From: Pohlia nutans
Taxonomy: Eukaryota; Streptophyta; Bryopsida; Bryales; Mniaceae
NCBI GenBank assembly: GCA_022496805.1
Contig: CM040094.1
Span: 2,999,501-3,063,500, forward strand
DNA: 64,000 bases
Direction of reading: 5' to 3'
Below the pieces are notes generated by a model. The model searched no databases. It was not told the origin of the DNA and saw only the letters and a program-made list of their open reading frames with translations. Positions 23,384-36,400 of the stretch are shown piece after piece. Numbering within the stretch: the stretch's first letter is position 1; the number at the start of each line of letters is the position of its first letter. Position numbers and translations under genes: made by a program.

Positions 23384-26170
23384 AGAAGAATCATAGAAGA
23401 TTGAATAGTGAACCAGTTGTCTTTATTTTTGGTAAGAGTAAGGCCCAATGCTTCATGGGGAGCGGGTTGTATTGTGAAGCACAATCACCCAAGCGCATTC
23501 TAAATTACGAGTACTATGCACGAATTATCCCATTTGGTGTGCGTGGTTTTAATTCCTGAAGCATGATTGCAGTATTCTGCCAAATTTCAAAATTAGTGAG
23601 GGTTGAAATTTTTACTGAGTGGTTGAAATTCATATCGGACTAATTTTACATCATAATGATATTGGTATTGCCTTCACTAATTTTCCACATGCGTTATAAA
23701 CCTCCCCTCTCCCCCCAATTACCCCACTTTTCCCGCTTGCGAAAAGTGAAAGTTACATATAATCCTAGTTACGGGAAAACCCACCAATCAAAGGGAAATC
23801 CTCATATACGGGAAATTGTTTTGGACCTTCTTTCGAGCCTTCTTTATGTTGGGTAATCAATAAAGCCTTGATTTTTGTGGGAATAAACTCTTTGCGATTG
23901 GGCTTTGCCTTCCCCTTAGAAATTTACTCCCACAACTTAACCCCTAAAGGATGTTTGATACAACTCATGAGGCCCAGTTGCAAGTGCTCTTGCCCAAGTA
24001 TCTGTGTACACAACAATATTTGAGTACCTTCAAGTGTATTCATGCAATGAGATTTTTTTAGTAGGACGTGTCATCAGTTTTGTAGCAGCACAATTTTTTG
24101 ATCAATTTTTTGAGTGATTTTTAGTTCTTCAAAAATTCTTGGTATAATGTGCAGTCTAAAAAAGTGTTGTATTTGTCCGTATTTTAGCCTTTAGCAGGGC
24201 CTAGAAGTCGCATTTATTTTAATTAATTTTTTTTCTCCTTACCGTCTCTGGAAGGGCTTCATCTAGTTCACTTTGACATAAAATAATTGAGCCTTGGCTA
24301 GGCCAAAATTCTTGAACTATCACATACGTGGCCCCCTCAAACAAATACGGTTACAGAATACAAGTTGGATCCCTTCCAAGAATATGCAAAATACGCACTT
24401 CTTGTAGGCACAATTTCTGTATCTCTGCTTAATTGATTTTTTTCTTTCCACATTAATTTAGTTCCCATCTTTGCAGACATTGTTGAAGAATTCAGTTTTT
24501 GCAAATACATAGTCCAACTACCCTAAAACCGGCATGTATTGCAAACCATAGGCCATTTTGGCTTGAGTAATCCTAAATGTGTTAAGCCTCACCTCCATTG
24601 ATTGCCCAATTAATACTATGTTTTTTAATTCTTCTTTCCTACCAATTGCTTTTCTACACTCTATACTCTATAGTTTTTGCTTTAGTTATTTCGTTGTTGA
24701 ACCTTAAAATTGGCAAGAAGGCCATTAGACTACAATTTGATTTGGTCATGAATTATTGTTTCTACTCGGGTAGTTGCCACCAGTTCTAAGTGGCCCAGGC
24801 AACTATTTGCCTTCTAACATCGCAGTGGTAGGTGCAAGTTTTAACCTTGTCATGAAACTAATTTTGTATATATACACAATAAATTCTTTTTGTAATTCAT
24901 GTAAAGCAGAAAGTTTATAGATCTTATTTCTTAGAACCAATGCCCTTTTTGAAGATACTTGATCCCTTAAAGTATTTTTTAGCAAATTTATCTATAGAGA
25001 CAAAATACAAATGAATAAATAAATTTAATCCAAGTTGTTTTTTAATTTTTGAACCATTTTTTAATTCTAATGACGATCGTAGGTTGGAGTTGGTTTAGAA
25101 AAATGGTATTGACGATTATAGGTTTCATTTGTGGCTTTCTAACAATTGTAGGGTTTGTAAATGAGCCGACAATCAACAATTCTAGGGCAAAGTTTTCTGT
25201 GATGGCAAAGTTTTCTATGATGTAACCTTTTTATGATGTAACTTAGTTTTTCTCATTCTTGGATGGTCTTCCCATGAATGTTCCATTTCGCCCTTAAAGA
25301 TTATTATGTGAAGAAATCTAACTTTTCACGTCTTATTCAATTTCATAACCTTTCGTTGACTAACCGCTTTCCAACGGTTGTAAGGTTCGTAAATGAGCCA
25401 ACAAGTCTAGCAATCGACATATTTAGGATAAGATTTTTTGTAATGTAACTAGCCTTTCAAATTCTTAAATGGTTTTTTTAAGATGTTACAATTCATCCTC
25501 AAAGATCATCATGTGAAGTAACATAGCCTTTTATGTTTTATTCAATTTCATAGCCTATTGATGCGGAGAGAAGCAGAGCCCTGGTTAGTTATAAATTTTC
25601 AATGTCATTAGCACGTTCTTCAACACTCCTTTTTACGTTAATTTTTTTCAACATCACTACGTTAAAAAAATTCAACATTATTGTCCATACTTTACTTTAG
25701 TGTCCAAAAAAAGTGAACAATATATTGGTCATTTCAAATTTTCAATGCCAGAGTATCAAAAATAAAAAATAAAGAAATGTTGAAAAAATTTACAAGAACT
25801 TTGAGCCCTCTACGAAGCCTTGAGTTTTTATTTTTATTTTTATTTTTTGAATTTTTGAATTTTTTTTAATAAAAAATGTTAAAAATAAATAAATCTGATG
25901 TGGCATGAGTATGCCATTTGAGATTGGATATTTAAATACTAAATGTTTTTTATTTTAAATATATTTTAAATATATTTTAAATATTAAAAATTGTTCAAAA
26001 AAATCTTTGAAAATTATGAATGCATTTTCTGACATTTTCAAATTATTTTATTTTATTATATTTTACTAACATTTTATTTTAAAAATAACATTATTTAGAA
26101 ATGAATTTCAATAAAAAATTTGATTTTTGCCCGAACATTGAAAAAGTCCCTTGGAGGGTTCATTTCTCTT
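23384..26170. other. Gene-poor AT-rich DNA
   Basis: A lone TTAACCCCTAAAGGA terminus sits at 23938. A diverged direct duplication covers about 25125-25560 (AATGAGCC(G/A)ACAA, GATGTAAC, TATGTGAAG/CATGTGAAG, TTCAATTTCATA in order). No genes recognised. Confidence 0.5.
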
Positions 26171-26527
26171 TTAACCCTTAAACGACACAGCAAGCCCCAC
26201 GGGCTTTATTTCCAAAGAATCTTGCTTCTAGCAAAAATACTACTTAACTCCTTCGAACCATACATAGATCATTGGATGCACAACAAAGTGAGGCATATGA
26301 TGTGCTCAATTGCTACAACAAATTCTTCCGTGCTTGTTTGCAATGTCTAGATCAAAGGTTTTGGAGGATCATTTGATTCTTGCCCAAGTACTCAATTTAT
26401 TCCTTATGTGCTTGTTCCTTTGTTGTGATTGGTCATGCACCCATGCCCAACCTAAATATATAACCCTTATTCTTTGAGAGATGCTCGGGCTGCCCACCCA
26501 GGACCTGAAATGTCGTTTAAGGGTTAA
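26171..26527. mobile_element. TTAA-flanked MITE, 357 bp
   Basis: TTAACCCTTAAACGACA against TGTCGTTTAAGGGTTAA: a perfect 17-bp inverted terminus. Confidence 0.87.
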
Positions 26528-27009
26528 TGCATGTGGCTAGTCACATAGTGTATGCCTTAGTGTTTACCCGAGATTTACTTTTAGAGCTTGTTTGTATTGT
26601 TCAACCATATAACTCCTTGAAAACAAAACGTTTTTGTCATCTCTCCCCCGGTGGGAAACAGACAACAAAGTTTCAACACTTTGTTTTGAAAATAATCTAT
26701 GAAAAAACAACACCTTCTTCACTCATTTGCAAAAACTCTATATTGTCACAATGTAACAAAACTCCATAGACAGACTTCAGGTACATTTGGACGCTGAGCT
26801 GTGACATTAAAGAAGTTTGCATGGGAATCCTACTGTAGCCAGAATTACTTGAGCTGCTGCACAAAGTGCTTTGAAGAGGTCAAATGTTTGGGTCAACTTG
26901 GAGGACACAAACAAGAATAAACAATTATAAATTATAAACATTAATATAAAAAAAACTATGCATAAATATCACTGCATGTAAGAGCTTATCCCATGCACAT
27001 GCAAGGTCA

Positions 27010-27387
27010 GAGCATCTCCACCAGTTGAGGGCCCGCACTGGCCATATGGAGCGGCTTGGAGTGCGTCATGTAGCGCCCGCATGCGCATTCACAACTCGCC
27101 TCCCCACCAACAGCACGTGAAACAGGGAGCCCTCTCACATGGCATCAAGTTAATTTGGAGGTCTTGAGTCAAAAGGTTTAAAAACACCCCAAAAAAGAAA
27201 GAATAAAGCAGCTACATTGGTTTAGGGAGGCACGCCAAAGGCTGCCCTCTTTTCAGTGCCTCTCCAAGTTTATGGAGGCCCTGACTCATCCGGGCATTGT
27301 AAAAAGTTGTTGGTGCGGCATGCCCTTGATGAACAGGAGCCCGGAAGGCCAATTTCAGTGCCCGGGGCACTACTTGTGGAGATCTTT
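27010..27387. mobile_element. MITE with GAGCATCTCC terminus
   Basis: GAGCATCTCCACCAG at the left and TTGTGGAGATC at the right. More GC-rich than its flanks. Similar end to 14889-15226. Confidence 0.45.
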
Positions 27388-27404
27388 GGTTTTTGTGTAT
27401 GCTC

Positions 27405-28163
27405 TTAACCCCTAAATGCCTCGGAGGTCAAAATCTGGCTTATGAATGTGATTCACTATTCAATTTAATTCCAATTGCTACAATTTTATAGATGATTTTC
27501 ATTCAATTCTTTTTGTGAAGAAATTTTCCTGGTCATGCCACTCTTTCAAGTTAAATTTAGATTATTTAAGCTATTTTTAGATTTACATGGGGTCCAACTA
27601 CAGAAAGAGTTATAAAAATGGTTCATTGAATCACTATGTAGTGTATTTTGGATTTTTTTTGCTTCAATAAATATAGGCCATGAAAATGAGGTTTATTGCA
27701 TTTGAGCTTATTTAACAAAATGAAGCTTGCCAAGTTTAGTTTTTACTCCACTTTGGATTTTTGATTTAAAAAAAAAATTGAGTGTTTTATTGGAATTACA
27801 AGTGTGGTGGGTATTACCAGAGTAGAGCAAAAAATCTAAATTTAGATTCACGGATGATTTACATTTACTAAACTTCTCTTTGTTGTTATTTACACCTTTG
27901 GTAAAAGAATTGGAATTCTTAAGTACAATTTGCAATTGGTATGAATTTTCTTTACAACCCGGGTTACAACCACCTCCAAAAATCATTGATAGTAATTTCA
28001 AGTTTTCACCAAAATTTATGAAAGAATGATGAACTGTAGTAGACAGGTGGGTTCACCTACCAAAAACATAAAATTGAATACTTGTATTATTTATAGTGGC
28101 AAGATTGAGTGTGACAGATAAAATCTAATTCTATGGTCATAAGCTCGAACTTTAGAGGTTAAC
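27405..28163. mobile_element. Possible TTAA-flanked element
   Basis: TTAACCCCTAAATGCC at the left. A weaker inverse (CTTTAGAGGTTAA) at the right. Confidence 0.35.
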
Positions 28164-28811
28164 CTTTAATTATTATTTTGATACCATAGAGTTATTTGTA
28201 AAGTCCCTCAAATCCCTTCTTTTTGACCTGTAAAATGGAAAGGAGAGGATCGGCATGATCTTACTGTAGACCCAAAATGGAACACTGGATGGATTGAAAT
28301 TTTTATTCATAAAAATTTGGAGGGAGGGAGAAGAATTGGGTAGTGGGGTGGGACCATGAAGAGAAGTGGTGTCAGAATGCTCTGGTACTAGCTCTGGTCC
28401 ATGAAAAAAGCAGGACAGAAGACCGGATGCCTTTACAAATAACTCTCATGTTATTTGTTATACGCTTTTTGCAAATCACTCTAAAATTCATATAATATAG
28501 AGTTACTTTATTATTTTTAACATGATTATAAAGATAGAGTATTCAAAAATAAAAAATTGGAATTTTTGACATAAATTCAAAAATTATCCTCATAGATGCC
28601 ATCCACGTTTTTCATTTACAACTTCATTTCTATGACAATTTCAAAAAAAAAGATCATACGTTTTTTACAGTATATTTTCACAAATTCCCAAAATAGACAT
28701 TGAAGAATGAAGGCACACAAAAAGTATTCTACAATGGAATTTTTTGTTACTCGTTATATCAAAACAAGTTGACTTACTCTTTTTGCCATATCAAAAATTC
28801 AACATTCAAAA

Positions 28812-29372
28812 TTAACCCCTAAAGGACCGTGGTTTTTTCTGTTTTTGAGCATCATTTTCACCTCTTTCTATTCATTTTCTTGTGAAAATATTTTTTTCCT
28901 CTTCATAAAAAATACCAAATAAAACATTTTAAATAAAATTTAAGAAATTTTTAAACCAATTTAACAATTTTTCCTATATGTCTTCAAAGACGGTCAAAAA
29001 ATATCCAAAAGCCAGCAATTTCATTTTTTCACTTCAAACGCTATAATCTTGCAGTCATTATGGTCAAATTCTATGAGAATTTTACCATGCACTCTCTTGG
29101 TAATCTATAACAAGATCTACAGTTAAAGTTGAAAAATAATAATTTTTGAGGTTTATTTTGAGACTTGCCCGCACTGCCCATTCTCCCCAAAAAAACCCAT
29201 TTTGCTCCATAATTTCCACTTTAAAATTCGGAATAAAAAAAATCAGATTCCCATTTTTGTATTGATATTCCGAATTCACATGATTCATTTCAAAAAATAA
29301 AAATTGACACCATGGGAACCTACCCGAACATTGAAATGTCCTAGTTAGGACATTTGGTCCTTTAGGGGTTAA
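28812..29372. mobile_element. TTAA-flanked MITE, 561 bp
   Basis: TTAACCCCTAAAGGACC against GGTCCTTTAGGGGTTAA (17-bp perfect pair) with a core unlike family A. Confidence 0.85.
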
Positions 29373-30428
29373 TAAGTTGGTCAACTATTTCTAATTCCAA
29401 AATTTTAGCGTTGTTGTCCAAGTACTTAACCATCAAGCGTCCACACTACATTTATTCGGTCAAACCTCATCAATTTCTCATATTTTAAAATTGATTAATT
29501 TTTTCGGTACTTTTTCATATAAATTTTTGTTAAACCAATGTTCATTGATTTCTTTTTCATTAAATAAAAATGAGTTTTAGAAGATTTTTCAAAGTTTTTC
29601 TCTTGCAACAGTCATGTTAATTACAAAATGCCTAAAATAGTATGATTTTTAAAGAAAAAAATTTAAATAACAATGATGAACAACAAGGCGTAGGTGGAAT
29701 CGAGGGTGGAATGCTTTAAAATCTTATATAAAAAGAAATTTGTTTGAAATTATTTTCTTGCAGTACATATTGGAATTTTAGGGTTTTGAGTCTTTAAGGG
29801 TTGTAAAAAAATGAAATTTTAATAATTCAAAGAACCGTAGATTAGACTAGAAAGTAGAAAATAACCTCCACACTTTTTTAGTTGGAACCATTTTCATTTG
29901 AAATTAGGAACTCGGTAAAAATCAGTCAAACACTAGTAGTGACGACATCCCTGAATCCTTCGCTTCATTTTATTTCTACACAGATGTATCAGAGATGTGC
30001 TGATAATTACTGAAGCATCGGAGTTAGATCGACGCAATGAGTGAATTGACAAAACCTTGTGATGAATTTGAACCAAAAATGCACCAAATTGCTACAAAAT
30101 GATCGAAGAATGTAGAAAAATGAATGTCAAAAAATGAATCTCAAAAAGACTATCGAAAAAAATATCCTTTTTGGTAGTGTACAAAATACTATTTATTAGC
30201 TCAAGGTTGCAAAGAAGGTATTCTCAAAGTTCTATAATACTCCTAACAAAACTTACTACAAAATTGAGTGGGTTGCACAATAGTTCATTGATTTTGTGCT
30301 ACAAACTAGAACTTGACATGTATACTCAAAGGTAGGACTTTCTAATTTGCCAAAATGTAGGAGAAGGTTATCTAAAATAAATGGCTTAACCAAATTGCCT
30401 CCTCTTTCCAAAACACGAGTCTTGCACT

Positions 30429-33400
30429 CTAATCATTCAATGAGAGGAGCATAGCAACTCCTCGACGAACCCAATGATCTGGATCGGCTATCGTGGGCAA
30501 CTCGCAATTAAAGACGAAATTTGAGGAGTGACCCGTGGTTGCTAACACACCTCGTCGTTCAGATGTTCGATACAATGGGCACATGTAGCATCTTTCATGC
30601 CTCTTCTCCGCCATTGTTGTAGGAAACAACCACAACATCGGTGCGTCAGAGAATAAAACCTACATAACAATCAAGACCATGATGACTATTATAGATGTAA
30701 AGGTAGGACAACCCAATTTTCACATCCTCATATTTCCAAATCCAAATAGCTCTTTATTAACACTTTGTATGACTCAAACACCAAGTATATTTGTGTAAGC
30801 TCAATTTCAGTGAATATGATCATCACTCCAACTTATATCCCAATTCAGGCACTTTTAAATATGCCAATTTAATATACATGACCACTAGTCCAATTTGATT
30901 TGCTAGTGCAAGTATCCATTGTAATTATAAAAATCAATCATTGACTAGGAAGTTCATCAAGATTAGCCCAGGGCTAAAAATCTTGTGCTAAGAAAGGGGA
31001 TAATGTAGGAAAAGAGGAGGCAAATGTGGAATTTTTTTCAGCCACAAGTTAACTGTTATGATCCTTCTAGTGATGATAAAATTCACCCGTTGCAAAACGT
31101 GTCATCTTTTGCAAACCAAAATGCAATAGAGTGGAAATCAGTTTTATAATTAAGTAGAATAACTTAGAACGACAATCATATCGTTGGAATCAATCATGTT
31201 GTTCTAACGTCATTCCAACATGTTGTAACAACATTTGAATGTTGTTTCAACATGTCAAACCGACATTAACCCCTAAAAATCGAGGAAACCTTTTTAGTTG
31301 TTCTATGCAATCAAAAGCTCTCACCAACTTTGAAATGGCTCAAGATAGTAGTGAGAAGCGACTAGTTTCCTTGTGCATATTCTACAAAAATTAATGTTGT
31401 TTTAACACTAAAAAAAAAACTATGCAAAAAAGATCCGCTGCCAAAATCGGCTGCGGTTCTTTTGACCAACCTGATTTGCAATTGATAAACGTCTGCAAAT
31501 TTTTCATTTTCGGTTTGCAACTGCAATTTTGAGAATTTGAGGGGGCATGTAATATACCACTAGAAAGGTATTTTCAAGACTTTTCCAACGATATATTATA
31601 CAAAATATACTTTGGTATATTTCGGCTGTGGTTATTTTTGGCATAGTTTTCTACTAGCGTAAGTTGTGTTTCAATTCCAATTGATCACATAAAGGGGAGA
31701 GCTATAATTCACCTTTTCAAACGATTCCATGACAGACATCTCGTCGTCATCCCATCTAGCACCATTCATGTACATGCCATAAACGTAACATCCATCCTCG
31801 GGTTTCTTGCTATAATCGCCGGCCTTCTTGAGAGTGTTGAATTCAAAGCACACGGTGTCAATAGGGATGCGGTATTTACGGGCATAGTTTTGCAACACGC
31901 CGGTGAGGAACGCGTGAGTGAAGTAGAAGCCACTTATCCAAAACTGTACGGGAGGGCCATTGTCCATCCAGTTTTGCAACATGTTTAGCCGTGCTACCAG
32001 ATCGTTGAAGTAGCTGCCCAATGGCATCATAGTTGGGTAGCTCGCGGGAGCCCACAACACTGGCATCTTTTGGTTGAAGAAATTCACCGACAACGTCTCG
32101 ATGGCCGCCGACATCACCACCAACCCTTGCAACGCCTTTTTTAGTGTCCCCAAGCTCGCTCGGATCACCTGCCATGATGCAAATAGAGTTGGCACTAGTA
32201 GCAGATCTGTCGTTTTTCATTCCCCACTTTGTGAAAACAGTGAACAATGACATAATTTTGTGCCTTTATTTCTGTCTTCTTGTGACCAAAACCACTCACC
32301 AACACTAACACAACCCATGTGCATGGCACCGTTTCATTCCTTTTTCATTTATAGTACGTGAAAAACGACACATTTCCTACTAGTGTGGGTACGTTCACAG
32401 TAATACGAGCCACCAAAAATGTAACCAATGATTATTTTTATGAATTATTATTAACCCTTAAAGGTTCACCAATATTATACACCAATATTCTATTGTGTTT
32501 GGTATGGTTCCACACCTCCTATGGGTTTAAGATCAAAAGTGAAAGTTATAATTCACATCTACATGATTTTAATGTGCTATTGGGATCTCAATGGGAAACT
32601 TTTTATTTACAGGAGATGTCAAATATACGCCAACGTATCTATTATCCCCATCAACCCTTAAGGGTTACGCAATAATTTTATCATTTGAATTGATAATGCA
32701 ATAGAAATTAGTAACTACATATATTATATGTCATTCTACTATATACTTATTTTTTTCAATGTTTGAAAAATTATTGGTACTTCAAAAAGACTAAAATATG
32801 ACCGTCACAAGTTCTTAATAAGGAAAAAATGTGCTATTTAAGTACTAAAATTTCCTTAACATGTCGCAAAATGTTCTTAATTTCTACATTAATTGAAGAT
32901 ATAATTTTCTTAGCACTCAGTCCTATTTGAACATTGTTTGAGTCTAGATTTGTACCATATGTTTATGTTTACAAAAAGTTCTTAAAATAGTCTACATATA
33001 TAGAAAGATTGTTATAGGAAGGGGTTTTGGCATGTACATCTGTGAGTTTGTTGAAGCGGACCATTTCTTGCACAAGGACAGAGTTCATGCTCTCCTCGTA
33101 GCGGACCGGGTACATAAATCTTGCCAACTCCAAATCAAATGCAGGCGGTAGCCTATTTAATTGGTCTACCACCATTTCCATTATGATACTCTCTCGACTT
33201 CTCCCTCCACCTGTTCTACTTTGGGCCTGCACAATTCAACCATAAACAGTTTTAAAAAAAAAATTTAACCCTTAACCCCTAAACGTACCAGGTGTCCCTA
33301 GAATTGACAATTTGAGAAAAAGCATTATAAACTATTATTTAGAAGAATATTCTGGAATTGATATCAAATGAAAGTTCTAGATTTTGAATTTTAGATTCCA

Positions 33401-36400
33401 TCCGTAAGATTTGATTCACTAATACAACCACCAATATTTAATTATAAAATTTGAAAGTTAAAATTAAAAATTCCTTCTAAATTCGATTACAAACTAAATT
33501 TCAATATTTTTTGAGTAAAATTTGTTGGAATGAGTTTGAAATGAGTTTGAAATGAGATACTCTTAAATGTGGTGATACTTTCAAATTTTTGTGTTTCTTA
33601 AATTTATGACCTCATTTTTCACGATTCCACTTTGAACTAGAGTCAATGCAATTTTGGCTTGGTCAACGACTTGACATACTTCTACATTTGTAATTTTAGA
33701 AAATATGTACCCTAGTATGACTAAATCCAGCCATTAGATAGGACAACAACTTGGTTAAGAATCTCCAAAAAATTGGATGAGTTTCATCCAAACATTGATG
33801 AGAACGTGAGAAGGCTTTGAATCCGTTCGTGATTCAGTTTTTGGACGCTGGGACGTTTAGGGGTTAAAAGACATGGCTTTCTTGATTCTCACACTCAAAA
33901 TCTCATTTAAACTTCATTTTAAACACAATTCTCTTTTTAATTTACTTTGGGTCTATTCTAAAGAAGTACAGATGCCTTAAGTACGTTCATTTTGGTATTT
34001 TATAAACTCTATTTTGTTCAATTGAGCAAGATTCTCCCAAAAAAAAGTATGGATGGTTACTTAGTTTCTACAAAACATAAACCTATAGTACGAATCTATA
34101 CTAATGGATTGGAGAATGGCATGATATATATATACCACTTTTACGCGTCTCACGTAGTATGATTTATGTTTAACTCATTTTATGTGTGCTAGAAATTCTA
34201 TCTTTAACACGATGTATATAGTTGCAGCCATGGTGCCTATAACACCCTCTAATTTTTGTAATTAAATGTTTTTTTCTTACCAAAAAGATATTTCTCAAAA
34301 ATCACACTATTTTTGGAGGAGGTCCCCATATCAGACCATCACCCGATTCATTTGATATGTCTTCACAATAGTAAACCTGTCGTTTTTCATTCTCGACTTT
34401 GTGGAAACAATGAAAAGTGGCTGAATATTATGTTTATATTTTTGTCTTCTTGTGACCAAAACTACTTACCAGCACTGACACAGCCCATGTGCTTGATGCG
34501 GTTTCATTTCTTTTTCAATTATAGTAAGTGCAAAACGACACATTTCCTATTAGTGCTCGTTGTGACTTGTGACTCAAAATCATGATTTCAGTCACTATGG
34601 ACAAGTCACAACAGAATTCAATCATTAAAGACAAGTCACATTTGACAGAATTTCTACTAATTAGGAATAAGAAAGGAAATCCATACCTGAGTACACCGAA
34701 TGGAACTGAGGAGCAGGTCCACTTCTTGTTGATCTTTGGTGATATCTGCATTCTCATGCAAACCAAAGACTTCTGGAGTAGCCAGTAGCGGGAACCTTTT
34801 CACGTGTTCGATGTACTCTTCCCATGCGCAATCCTCAGGAACAGTGTAGATGCCGGAGGGCGACAACTTGTACTCGTGGTCAGTTAAAATCTCGGGCTTA
34901 TAAATCACCGCCAGGATGCTTATGAGTGTTCTTCGGTCGTGCGAGTCCGTCACCCTGCCGCCGTAGTTACACTCTCCCGTCACGTAATTCAATGCCTACA
35001 TGTGTTAATTCCAAACATTACATAGATAGAAATTCCAAACCTCTTTCGAGGCCTGCGTGAATAAAGTGTCTATTTGTTTTGACAGTGAATCAGTGCCCAC
35101 CGTACAAAGAGCCATTGGTGCAAGACTACCGACTCCCACTACCAAACATTAATTACAACTCTGAGCTATGAAACCTTAAAACTCAATTTTTCTTTTAGTA
35201 ATTCAATTTCGAATAAGATATTGACAATTTGTGGATGAAATTTGTTGTGATAAGTTGGAATGTAGTACTCTCAGTGTAGTGATTTTTGGAGATTTTTTTG
35301 GTTGCTTAATTTTACAATTTGGTATTTTCAAGAGCACTTTTGAATCAATTTTTTTGGGTGAATCAGTGCAAACATGAGATGAGGCATAAAAATTTCACAA
35401 ATCATCCCCTTCCTAATCAAATCACACACACATGAAGCTAACTTCCTATAAAATCTATAGTAAAAAAAAGTCACATTGCAAAAAGTGCATGACGGATGAG
35501 AAAACAAACTTTGATTCCATGCATCATTTAAAAATGAATGGTTGATCGTTGAGGGGTTAAGTAATAGCACTAAAATTTGTAATATATTGCTAGAAACTTT
35601 TCTATGTGATAAATTGTATTGCAATTTTAGAGTGGACATTTATATATATATGTCATAATTATTTAACTTTCTCTATGTTGGTTTTCAGACAATTTCAATT
35701 TTAACATCCTCTTAAGGACACATTAAGGGGTATAATCAATGCTATAGGTCCACGTAAAAGCAAGCGAGGTGGGTACACGTACCTTCCATGGGACAACATC
35801 AGGCCATTCGATGAGAAATGACTGTAATTGCCTCATACTGATTTTTAAATCAGGATCACTAAATTGGTAAGGAATGTTCCATCCAAGAGGCCCAAACTTC
35901 ACTCGCTCTTGGACTGCAGCATGGAAAAAGCAAAGACCAAACAGCATTTTCCGCCACGTTGGGGCTTTATCGCCTTCAATCTCATAGAAGAACTTTGGAT
36001 CATTGATAGGATAACTTGAATAGCTCTCTTATCATCGTAGCAATCATAATTATCCACATTAGTTCATTAAAATTGGTAGAATTTAGGTTGAGAGCTACTC
36101 CTTCCGTCCCACTAAAACAACTTGTTTTCACTGAAATTCATAGATTAAGTTTAATTTTGTGATTACAGAGGGAGTATGTTCATTGTGATGTAAATCCATG
36201 GATTAAGTGAGTATAAAGGGAGTATTTTGACTCCCAGAAAAGGTATACATGATCAAAATCCATGCCAATAATTCATGATCAACATGATCGAAATCCATGA
36301 ATGAAGCTATCAGATTGTTTGCAATGTCCTGAAGCAGCTGTTAAGTATGTGAGAAGCTTAATTGCCAGTGGTGAATGAATACAATTGGCAATCATGGTTT

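Larger units (their letters stand above)
26528..30428. other. Gene-poor AT-rich DNA downstream of the dynein gene
   Basis: Contains the elements at 27010-27387, 27405-28163 and 28812-29372. The rest shows no coding sequence. The dynein 3' UTR should lie just left of 30429. Confidence 0.5.
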